DNA of 64,000 nt from Geodermatophilus aquaeductus. Lineage in GTDB: Bacteria > Actinomycetota > Actinomycetes > Mycobacteriales > Geodermatophilaceae. Positions 56,315-64,000 of the stretch are shown piece after piece. The notes below the pieces were generated by a model that was not told the DNA's origin, ran no database searches, and saw nothing but the letters and a program-made list of their open reading frames with translations. The DNA is taken from positions 1 to 64,000 of the forward strand of contig NZ_FXTJ01000016.1 of the NCBI RefSeq assembly GCF_900182545.1. The letters run 5' to 3'. The translations under genes and the position numbers were made by a program. How positions within the stretch are numbered: the stretch's first letter is position 1; each line of letters starts with the position of its first letter.

Positions 56315-58729
56315 ATGAAGCCCTCACCCGACGCCGCCGCCGGCGTCCCCGGTCCGCCTGACGCGGCCGGGGACCCGGCGGCTCCGTCTGTCCCGGGGAC
56401 CCCCGGTCGACGGCGACCCGAGGAAACCCCGATGCCGCAGCAGCCTGCACCCACGACCGCCGCCACGTCCGAGGATCCCGGAGCCGGCGGCTTCTCCGAC
56501 GACACCCGGCCGGTCCCCCGCGACCGCGGCCCCATCGGTCCCGACGCGCCTCCGCCACCGGCCACCGCTGCCGCCGCCCCGGCCGAGTCGCCGGTCCAGG
56601 CCCCGTCCGAGGCCCCCGCCGCCACGGACGACACGCCGGCGCCCGACCCGGTCCACGACACCGTGGCGTTGACCGGCGGCCCGGCCGGCACGCAGACCAC
56701 CCAGCCGGTCGAGACGGCCCCGGCTCCCGAGGCACCCCCGGCCCCCGAGACACCCGGGGCCCCTGAGACGCCCCCGGCCGCCGACGCCTCGGACACCGTC
56801 ATCCTGGACGGCGCCGCGGTGCCCGCGGACGCGCCTCCCGCCGCCCAGCCGCCCGCGACCCAGCCTCCAGCCGCCCAGCCGCCCGCGCCTCCCGTCCCGC
56901 CGACGGGTCCCGCCGGCGACGGGTCCGGCGGACCGGGCGGGCAGGTCCCGGGTCCGCGCCGGTCGTTCTGGCGCCGTCCCGCCGTCCTCGCCCCCGTCGG
57001 CCTGCTCGCGGTGCTCGGCGCGGCCTACGGCGTCGACCTGCTCGTGGCCGGTGGCGACGTCCCGCGGCACACCGTCGTCGCCGGCGTCGACATCGGCGGC
57101 CTGTCGCCCGCGGCCGCCGCCGACGCCCTCGAGCAGGACCTCGCCCCGCGGGTCGCGGCCGACCACGTCGTCGTCGCCGACGACGTGGAGGCCACCCTCT
57201 CCCCCGCCGCCGCCGGCATCACCCTCGACGTCGACGCGACCGTCGACGCCGCCGACGACCAGCCGCTCAACCCGTGGACCCGCCTGGTCTCGCTGTTCAG
57301 CGACCGCGAGGTCGCCCCGGTCATGACCGGCGAGGAGACCTCGCTGGCCGCGCAGGTCGACACGATCGCCACCCAGGTGGACCGGGCGCCGGTCGAGGCC
57401 GGCATCACCCTCGAGGGCACCACGCCGAGCCTGGTCGAGCCCGTCGACGGGCGGACGCTGGACCGCGAGGGTGCCGCGACGGCGATCACCGAGGCCCTGG
57501 CCACCGGTGGCGACCCCGCGACGCCGATCGAGCTCCCCGTCGACGTCGAGCCGGTGCGGGTGGACACCGAGGAGGCACAGCGCGTCCTCGACGAGACCGT
57601 CACCCCCGCGCTCGCCGCGCCGGTCACGGTGACCAGCCAGGACGGCGCCACCTCGGTCGAGATCCCGGTCGAGGCGATCGCCGCGTCGCTGACCTTCACC
57701 CCACAGGACAGCGGCGAGCTCGCCGTCGCCGTCGACCCGGCCGCGCTGCAGACGGCGATGGCCGAGGAGTTCACCGCCTTCGGCACCCCAGCGCAGGACG
57801 CACGCTTCGAGGTCGCCGGCGGCGCCGTGCAGGTCGTCCCGTCGGTCGACGGCACCGGCGTCGACCCCGCGGCGCTGGCCGGCCAGCTGCTCGAGGTGCT
57901 GCCCGACCCCGCGCCGCGCTCGGTCACCGCCGAGCTCGGCCCGGTCCCGGCCGAGCTGACCACCGAGGAGGCCGAGGCGCTCGGCATCCGCGAGGAGGTC
58001 AGCTCCTTCACGACGACGACCACCAACAACGCCAGCGGCACGAACATCCGCGTGGTGGCCCAGGAGGTCGACGGCGCGCTGGTGCTGCCCGGCGAGACGT
58101 TCAGCCTGAACACCTACACCGGCCCGCGCGGCACCGCGCAGGGCTACGTGCCGGCCAACGTCATCAGCGGCGGCGAGCTGTCCACCGCGGTCGGCGGCGG
58201 GATCAGCCAGTTCGCCACCACGATGTTCAACGCGGTCTTCTTCGGCGGCCTCGAGGACGTCTACCACAAGCCGCACAGCTTCTACATCAGCCGCTACCCG
58301 GCCGGCCGCGAGGCCACCGTGTACGAGGGCCAGATCGACCTGCAGTGGCGCAACGACACCGACACCGGCATCTACGTGGACACGCAGTGGACGCCCGGCG
58401 CCTCCGGCGGGTCGATCACGGTCACCTTCTACGGGACCAAGCGCTACGAGGTCGAGGCCATCGAGGGCCCGCGGACGAACTACCGTGCCCCGGCGGTGCA
58501 GGAGCGGGTCGACGACGGCGACTGCATCCCGCAGTCCGGCGTGCAGGGCTTCGACGTCACCGTGACCCGGGTGTTCCGCGACCTGCAGAGCGGCGCGGAG
58601 ATCCGTCGGGAGACCTTCGAGACCACGTACGCGGCCGAGGCGGTCATCCGCTGCATCGCCCCGCCGGCCGAGGAGCCGGCCCCGCCGGCTCCGGACGGCG
58701 GCACCCCGCCGGCCGAGCCGACGGCCTGA
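56315..58729 (+). CDS. VanW family membrane-anchored protein
   Basis: 804 aa. A ~215-residue Pro/Ala-rich cytosolic tail with QPPATQPPAAQPPAP, one membrane helix (222-244), two peptidoglycan-binding-like (PG_binding_4) repeats, then a VanW domain (about 590-690: LPGETFSLNTYTGPRG, VGGGISQFATTMFNAVFFGG) and a Pro-rich end. It is an envelope protein, probably linked to peptidoglycan; biochemical role unknown. ATG 56315 is preceded by TATCGT (56298-56303) suggesting a short leader; ATG 56432 with GAGGAAA before it would shorten the tail by 39 residues. Confidence 0.88.
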   Translation: MKPSPDAAAGVPGPPDAAGDPAAPSVPGTPGRRRPEETPMPQQPAPTTAATSEDPGAGGFSDDTRPVPRDRGPIGPDAPPPPATAAAAPAESPVQAPSEAPAATDDTPAPDPVHDTVALTGGPAGTQTTQPVETAPAPEAPPAPETPGAPETPPAADASDTVILDGAAVPADAPPAAQPPATQPPAAQPPAPPVPPTGPAGDGSGGPGGQVPGPRRSFWRRPAVLAPVGLLAVLGAAYGVDLLVAGGDVPRHTVVAGVDIGGLSPAAAADALEQDLAPRVAADHVVVADDVEATLSPAAAGITLDVDATVDAADDQPLNPWTRLVSLFSDREVAPVMTGEETSLAAQVDTIATQVDRAPVEAGITLEGTTPSLVEPVDGRTLDREGAATAITEALATGGDPATPIELPVDVEPVRVDTEEAQRVLDETVTPALAAPVTVTSQDGATSVEIPVEAIAASLTFTPQDSGELAVAVDPAALQTAMAEEFTAFGTPAQDARFEVAGGAVQVVPSVDGTGVDPAALAGQLLEVLPDPAPRSVTAELGPVPAELTTEEAEALGIREEVSSFTTTTTNNASGTNIRVVAQEVDGALVLPGETFSLNTYTGPRGTAQGYVPANVISGGELSTAVGGGISQFATTMFNAVFFGGLEDVYHKPHSFYISRYPAGREATVYEGQIDLQWRNDTDTGIYVDTQWTPGASGGSITVTFYGTKRYEVEAIEGPRTNYRAPAVQERVDDGDCIPQSGVQGFDVTVTRVFRDLQSGAEIRRETFETTYAAEAVIRCIAPPAEEPAPPAPDGGTPPAEPTA

Positions 58730-58750
58730 GCGGCTCCCCGATCGAGGGGT

Positions 58751-58796
58751 CCCGGCGCCCGCACCGCCCGCGTCGTGGGCGGAGGCGGGCGCCGGG
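58751..58796 (+). terminator. hairpin after the VanW gene
   Basis: Outer 12-bp stem CCCGGCGCCCGC with GCGGGCGCCGGG; an inner paired part CCGCCCGC / GTGGGCGG lies within. It starts 21 bases after the stop. Confidence 0.75.
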
Positions 58797-58812
58797 CGTG
58801 CACACTGGCCAG

Positions 58813-59886
58813 GTGAGCACCGTGCGGGCCGGCGGGCGGTCCCGCACCGGGACCGCCGAGGATCCACCCGTCCCGGCGCCCGCCCCCGCGGCGCCCGGCG
58901 ACGGTGCCACCCGCGCCGACCTCCCCGCTCCCGGCCGGCTCGACCACTGGCCCGCCGTCGTGCGGGTGCCGGCGCAGGTCGTCGGCCGCACGGTGGGCAA
59001 GGCCTGGAAGGACCGCATCCTCGGGCTGTCCGGCGAGGCGGCGTTCTGGCAGATCCTCTCGGTGCCGCCGCTGCTGATCGCGCTGCTCGGGTCGCTGGGC
59101 TACCTGGGCAGCTGGATCGGCGCCGCGTCGGTGCAGACGATCGAGGACACGCTGGTCAACGCCTCCAGCGAGGTCCTCACCGCCGACGTCGTCGACTCGC
59201 TGGTCCGGCCGACGCTCAGCGACATCCTGACGTCGGGGCGGCTCGACGTCGTCAGCCTGGGCTTCCTGATCACGCTGTGGGCCGGGTCGTCGGCGACGGC
59301 GACGTTCATGAACACGATCGTCATCGCCTACGACCAGCGCGACGTGCGCGGCCCGATCGCCACCCGGCTGATGGCGCTGTGGCTGTTCGTCGTGGGCCTG
59401 GTGCTCGCGGTGCTCATGCTGCCGCTGCTGGTGCTCGGGCGCGGGGTGCTCGTCGCGCTGCTGCCCCAGCACTGGCAGGGGACGGCGACCACGCTGATCA
59501 ACGCGGTGTACTGGCCGGTCGTGCTGGTGGGCCTGCTGCTGGCGCTGACGAGCTTCTACCACGTGATCCTGCCGCGGCGGCTGCCGTGGCGACGGCACCT
59601 GCCGGGCACGCTCCTGGCGGTCGCCTTCTTCCTGGTGGCGGCCACGGTGCTGCGGCTCTACGTGTCCGACATCCTGGTCGCCGCGCTGCCCTACGGCGCG
59701 CTGGCCACCCCGATCGCGGCCCTGCTGTTCCTGTTCTTCTTCGGCATGGCCCTGCTGCTGGGCGCAGAGCTCAACGCGACCATCCAGGAGCGCTGGCCGG
59801 CGCCCCCGCGCCGGCACACCCGCCGGGCCCAGCGCCGCCGCGCCGCCGAGCTGGAGGCCGAGGCCAAGCGCCTCGGCCTCCAGTGA
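58813..59886 (+). CDS. YihY/BrkB family membrane protein
   Basis: 357 aa. Six membrane helices of the YihY family: FWQILSVPPLLIALLGSLGY, then LGFLITLWAGSSATATFMNT, then LLFLFFFGMALLLGAELNA. An N-terminal soluble stretch of about 55 residues and a basic, helical C-terminal tail. The old label ribonuclease BN is wrong for this family; role unclear, perhaps in envelope or transport. GTG 58813 follows CCAG only weakly; the stop is one base from the convergent DUF3039 stop. Confidence 0.9.
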   Translation: MSTVRAGGRSRTGTAEDPPVPAPAPAAPGDGATRADLPAPGRLDHWPAVVRVPAQVVGRTVGKAWKDRILGLSGEAAFWQILSVPPLLIALLGSLGYLGSWIGAASVQTIEDTLVNASSEVLTADVVDSLVRPTLSDILTSGRLDVVSLGFLITLWAGSSATATFMNTIVIAYDQRDVRGPIATRLMALWLFVVGLVLAVLMLPLLVLGRGVLVALLPQHWQGTATTLINAVYWPVVLVGLLLALTSFYHVILPRRLPWRRHLPGTLLAVAFFLVAATVLRLYVSDILVAALPYGALATPIAALLFLFFFGMALLLGAELNATIQERWPAPPRRHTRRAQRRRAAELEAEAKRLGLQ

Positions 59887-59887
59887 C

Positions 59888-60118
59888 TCACTCCTTGCGG
59901 AGCTGCTCGTAGACCTCCTTGCAGGCCGGGCAGACCGGGCTGCCGGGCTTCGGTGACTTGGTCACCGGGAACACCTCGCCGCACAGCGCCTCGACGAGCG
60001 TGCCCATGACGGCGCTCTCGGCGATCTTGTTCTTGCGGACGTAGTGGAAGACCTCGTTGGCGTTGCCGGTGTCCGAGTCGCGGACGTCGGGCTTCTCGAG
60101 GAGGTCGGAGTTGCTCAC
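59888..60118 (-). CDS. DUF3039 family protein
   Basis: 76 aa. FHYVRKNKIAESAVMGTLVE, then ALCGEVFPVTKSPKPGSPVC and CPACKEVYEQL: a small zinc-ribbon-like protein (Cys in ALCGE and CPAC). Typical of actinobacteria, function unknown. GTG 60118 has GGGAGAG just upstream. Divergent from the psuGK pair. Confidence 0.9.
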   Translation of the reverse strand: MSNSDLLEKPDVRDSDTGNANEVFHYVRKNKIAESAVMGTLVEALCGEVFPVTKSPKPGSPVCPACKEVYEQLRKE

Positions 60119-60208
60119 GGTCTCTCCCAGGGTGGGCGACGGATCCCGGCGGGCGGCCCGGCGCGCCTCCTGCCGGAGGTGGGCGCCGGGCGCGACCGCC
60201 CCGCCCAC

Positions 60209-60214
60209 CATGAT
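60209..60214 (+). promoter_or_regulatory. -10 element of psuG (leaderless)
   Basis: CATGAT ending six bases before GTG 60221. Confidence 0.45.
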
Positions 60215-60220
60215 GGCAGG

Positions 60221-61170
<950 letters not shown>

Positions 61171-61174
<4 letters not shown>

Positions 61175-62052
61175 GCACCCGCCCGGTCGTCGTCGTCGGC
61201 GACCTGGCCACCGACGTCGTCGCCGTCCTCTCCGGGGAGCCGGCGCCGGACTCCGACCGGCCGGCCACCATCCGCAGCCGCGGCGGCGGCGCGGGCGCCA
61301 ACGTCGCCGCGCACCTGGCCGCGCTCGGGGTACCGGTCACGCTGGCCGGGTGCGCCGGCGACGACACGGCCGGCGCGGGGCTGCTCGCCGAGCTCGCCGC
61401 CGCCGGGGTGGACCTGGCGGTGCGGACGGTGGCGGGAGCGGCCAGCGGCACGATCGTCAGCCTCGTGGAACCCGGCGGGCGGCGGAGCATGCTGGCCGAC
61501 CGCGGCGCCAACCTCGACCTGCGCCCCGCCGACGTCCCTCCCCCGGCCCCCGGCGGGCACCTGCACCTGTCGGGCTACACGCTGCTCGACGCGCGCCCGC
61601 GCGCGGCGGGCCTGACTGCGCTGGCCGCGGCTCGCGCGGCGGGGTGCACGACCTCGCTGGACCCGGCGTCGACCGGTCCGCTGACCGCCTACGGGGTGGA
61701 CCGGTGGCTCGCCGACACCGCCGGTGTGGACCTGCTGCTGCCGAACGCCGACGAGGCACGGCTGCTGTCGGGCTGCGCCGACGTCGGCGACGCGGCACGC
61801 GCGCTGGCCGGCCGGCACACGGCGGTGGCCGTCACCCTCGGGGCCGAGGGCGCGCTGTGGGCGGCGGGCACCGCGCTGGTGCACCGCCCGGCGCACCCGG
61901 CGCGCGTCGTCGACACGACCGGGGCCGGGGACGCATTCACCGCCGGGCTGCTCGCGGTGTGGCTGGCCGACCCGCAGGGCGACCCGGCGGCCGCGCTGGA
62001 CGCGGGACTGGCCCGGGCCGCCGACGTCGTCGGCCGCCCGGGCGCGCGCTGA
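61171..62052 (+). CDS. psuK: PfkB-family kinase, probable pseudouridine kinase, CTG start
   Basis: 293 aa. Ribokinase fold: GGGAGANVAAHLAALG near the start, and the C-terminal catalytic VVDTTGAGDAFTAGLLA with the base Asp. Position directly after psuG suggests it phosphorylates pseudouridine, the step before PsuG. No ATG, GTG or TTG in frame lies close; CTG 61171 overlaps the psuG stop as CTGA, just like the GTGA overlaps elsewhere, and gives L-S-T-R-P-VVVVGDL, the expected first strand. Confidence 0.85.
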
Positions 62053-62067
62053 GGACCCGCCGGGCGC

Positions 62068-62430
62068 TCAGCCGTCGATGACGGTGCCGCCGCCCTCGAT
62101 CGCCCGCCGCTGACGGGCCGGGTCGTCGAGGATGTGGTCGGGCCGCGGCGCGACGTAGCGGTGCGCGTCGAGCTTCTTCTTCGGCGGCCGGTCGTTGGCC
62201 ATGACGACGGCGATCCAGGGCAGCACCGTGCCGAGGACCGCGAAGATGATCGCGAGCCAGAGGATCTGGTAGAACGCCGCGGCCAGCACGAGGCTGACGG
62301 CGCGGACGCCCATGGTGATGACGTACCGCTTCTTCCGGGCGGCGTGCTGCTCGGCCAGGCTCGGCTCGGCCTGGGTGATGAGCACCGGCTCCGACCGGCG
62401 GGGTCGTGCGGGCTGCTGGCTCGAGGCCAC
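62068..62430 (-). CDS. DUF3099 family membrane protein
   Basis: 120 aa. A polar start, then RKKRYVITMGVRAVSLVLAA and ILWLAIIFAVLGTVLPWIAV, two membrane helices, then a basic C-terminus (PPKKKLDAHRYV). DUF3099 is an actinobacterial family with no known role. GTG 62430 is eight bases from GGAGGG; GTG 62436 would leave only two. Convergent with psuK, stops 15 bases apart. Confidence 0.9.
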   Translation of the reverse strand: MASSQQPARPRRSEPVLITQAEPSLAEQHAARKKRYVITMGVRAVSLVLAAAFYQILWLAIIFAVLGTVLPWIAVVMANDRPPKKKLDAHRYVAPRPDHILDDPARQRRAIEGGGTVIDG

Positions 62431-62594
62431 GGACACATCCCTCCGCTGGCCCGGAGCACCGACGGCACGGTGTCGCCTGTGGTGGCCAGGACCCGGTCTC
62501 TGCTGGCCGGGCCCCGGGTATCCCCCCGGTCCGGTTCCCATGGTGCCACTGCGGGAGGGGCCGTGCAGGTGCCTCCGCGGACGATCGCGGCCCG

Positions 62595-63185
62595 CTACGG
62601 GCGGGTCCCCGCGGCGTCCTTCGCGGCCTTCTTCGCCGCCTGCTTGGCGGCTCTGACCTCGGCCAGCGACTCGGGTCCGGTGATGTCGGCGACCGAGCGC
62701 CGGGACCCCTCCTCGCCGTAGGAACCGGCCGCCTCCCGCCACCCGGGCGGGGTGACGCCGTACTGCTTGCCGAGCAGCGCGACGAGGATCTTCGCCTTCT
62801 GCGCACCGAACCCGGGCAGCTCGCCGATGCGCCGCAGCAGCGTGGCGCCGTCCGGGGCGTCGGACCACAGCCCGTCGGCGCGGCCGTCGTAGCGCTCCAC
62901 GAGCAGCCGGCACAGCGCCTGCGCCCGGGCGGCCATCGAGCCCGGGTACCGGTGCACGGCCGGCGGCCCCTGGAAGCAGGTGAGCAGCCGGTCGGGGTCG
63001 GCGTCGGCGATCCCCGCGGCCGTCAGCGTGTCCACCCCCAGGCGGTCGGCGAGCAGCCGGGGGCCGGCGAAGGCCCGCTCCATCGGGAACTGCTGGTCGA
63101 ACAGCATCCCGAGCACGAGGGCGAGCGGGTCGCGGCCGAGCAGCTCGTCGGCGGCGTCGTCCTGGGTGATGCGAACGGGGGGCAC
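62595..63185 (-). CDS. HhH-GPD-type base-excision repair protein
   Basis: 196 aa. The region LVLGMLFDQQFPMERAFAGP and then LPGFGAQKAKILVALLGK (the helix-hairpin-helix) belongs to a DNA glycosylase-like family common in actinobacteria. There is no iron-sulfur cluster Cys set. The lysine-rich C-terminus (AAKQAAKKAAKDAA) may bind DNA. Which damaged base it removes, or whether it is active, is unknown. CACACT lies six bases before GTG 63185. Confidence 0.88.
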   Translation of the reverse strand: MPPVRITQDDAADELLGRDPLALVLGMLFDQQFPMERAFAGPRLLADRLGVDTLTAAGIADADPDRLLTCFQGPPAVHRYPGSMAARAQALCRLLVERYDGRADGLWSDAPDGATLLRRIGELPGFGAQKAKILVALLGKQYGVTPPGWREAAGSYGEEGSRRSVADITGPESLAEVRAAKQAAKKAAKDAAGTRP

Positions 63186-63387
63186 CTGCGCAGTGTGCCA
63201 AGCCGTGGGAGCGCGCGGGTCGCGGTGGCAGCCGGGCCTCCCCGGACGGACCGAGCCGGCCGAGGAGACCCGTTGCCGCACGCAGATCGACGGGATCGGC
63301 AGGCGGCGATCACCGGCCGCGGCGTCGCGGAGGCTCATCGGCGGGTGGCGGCCCCGGCGTCCGCACCCTCGGGCACGGCCGCGCGGG

Positions 63388-64000
63388 TCAGCGCGGGTGC
63401 CGGAGCGACGCCCGCCACCGCCCGCGGACCCGGGCTGCCGGGGGCTCGTCCGCGACCAGCTCGTAGCGTCTCCCGTAGTTCTCCACCACCGCCTCGATCG
63501 CGGCGACGACCGGGATGGCGACGAAGGCGCCCATCGGCCCGAAGAGGCTCACCCCGACGATGACCGAGCCGAGGGCGACCGCCGGGTGGATGTGCACGGT
63601 GCGCGCGGTGATCCTCGGTCCGATCAGGTAGTTCTCCACCTGCTGGTACGCGACGCCGAAGACCACCACCCACAGTGCGTCCGCCGGCTGGCCGGCGAGT
63701 GCCACCACCGCGGGCAGGCCGATCGCGAGGTAGGTGCCCACGGTCGGGATGAACTGGGACACCAGCCCGGTCCAGAGCGCGAGCGGTAACCAGAACGGCA
63801 CCCCCAGGACCAGCAGGAACACGGCCGTGACGAACGAGCTGAGCAGGGCGAGCAACAACCGGGAGAACACGTAACCGCCGGTCTTCTCCACCGTGATGTC
63901 CCAGACGAGGGAGATGACCCGCTGCTGGCGGGGCGGGAAGCGCCGGGACACGGTGTCCCGCAGGGCGGGCGCCTGAGCGGACATGTAGAAGGCGAACAAC
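63388..64000 (-). CDS. AI-2E family transporter, C-terminal part
   Basis: About 203 residues; the N-terminal half is beyond the right edge. Hydrophobic segments and the family pattern WTGLVSQFIPTVGTYLAIGLP, ALWVVVFGVAYQQVENYLIG and PMGAFVAIPVVAAIEAV match the AI-2E/PerM family, which exports AI-2-like or other small molecules or ions. A soluble Arg-rich tail ends the chain. Start not visible. Confidence 0.9.
   Translation of the reverse strand, partial: LFAFYMSAQAPALRDTVSRRFPPRQQRVISLVWDITVEKTGGYVFSRLLLALLSSFVTAVFLLVLGVPFWLPLALWTGLVSQFIPTVGTYLAIGLPAVVALAGQPADALWVVVFGVAYQQVENYLIGPRITARTVHIHPAVALGSVIVGVSLFGPMGAFVAIPVVAAIEAVVENYGRRYELVADEPPAARVRGRWRASLRHPR

Noticed and set aside
58813-59886. 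Ribonuclease BN for the YihY protein
   Set aside because: That label is a historical error for this membrane family; the true RNase BN is an unrelated metallo-beta-lactamase-fold enzyme.

Overview
The window is very GC-rich (third codon positions almost all G or C, many GTG starts) and reads as a chromosomal segment of an actinomycete. The coproporphyrin-type haem genes, the dxs / TrkA pair / dut / suhB / ppgK / sigA order and the small DUF3000, DUF3039, DUF3099, DUF3159, DUF3710 and DUF4193 proteins are typical of Actinomycetota. The gene order from msrB/hemQ to the protein after sigA matches what I know of the dxs1-ceoB/ceoC-dut-suhB-ppgK-sigA region of Mycobacterium tuberculosis. Protein style suggests Geodermatophilaceae (Geodermatophilus, Blastococcus or Modestobacter), but that is inference. 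I see no tRNA, rRNA, CRISPR array, insertion sequence or prophage.

Layout. 0-19 kb is accessory: the start of protocatechuate dioxygenase beta (pcaH), a DUF4062-ATPase-TPR (STAND) protein, an enoyl-CoA hydratase, a rifampicin monooxygenase (rox), a GtrA protein, a two-component system, a cation/proton antiporter, a membrane protein with a VDLDG repeat, a Tat-exported FAD oxidase opposite a SARP-type regulator, an anchored HNH nuclease, and a TasA-like protein next to a signal peptidase fused to a LamG domain; then cspA. 19.2-21.6 kb is a damaged two-component locus: a remnant membrane gene, a kinase without its N-terminus, and a frameshifted response regulator. 21.7-28.9 kb holds two MsrB homologues (the second lacks the catalytic Cys), the haem genes hemE-hemY-DUF4126-hemQ, DUF3000 and RNase D. 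29-32.3 kb is a sugar ABC importer. 32.5-35.9 kb is a thiolase / multifunctional fatty-acid oxidation pair behind a palindrome-bearing promoter. 36-38 kb carries dxs and a thiamine-binding protein, then a ROK regulator. 40-46 kb holds small proteins, a 23S rRNA methyltransferase, a KimA-like potassium permease and two TrkA subunits. 46-50 kb is a minus-strand group of DUF3159, OB-fold, hydrolase, DUF3710, dut, an EcsC-like protein and DUF4193. 50.7-59.9 kb carries an aminoglycoside-phosphotransferase-fold protein, a LytR_C envelope protein, suhB, ppgK, sigA, a small zinc protein, a VanW protein and a YihY protein. 60-64 kb has DUF3039, the pseudouridine catabolic pair psuG/psuK, DUF3099, an HhH-GPD DNA repair protein and an AI-2E transporter cut by the window end.

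How it works together. Most operons are packed with 4-base GTGA or ATGA stop/start overlaps, and convergent genes often nearly touch. At least ten genes have a -10 hexamer (TANNNT or close) ending 6 or 7 bases before the start codon, which points to leaderless transcripts. Two genes (RNase D and psuK) appear to start at CTG. Two convergent junctions carry a palindromic element whose core is conserved while the flanking arms change together. The best candidates for something new are the signal peptidase fused to what looks like its own LamG substrate (16.1-18.1 kb), that palindromic element, and the Cys-to-Ser MsrB paralogue.
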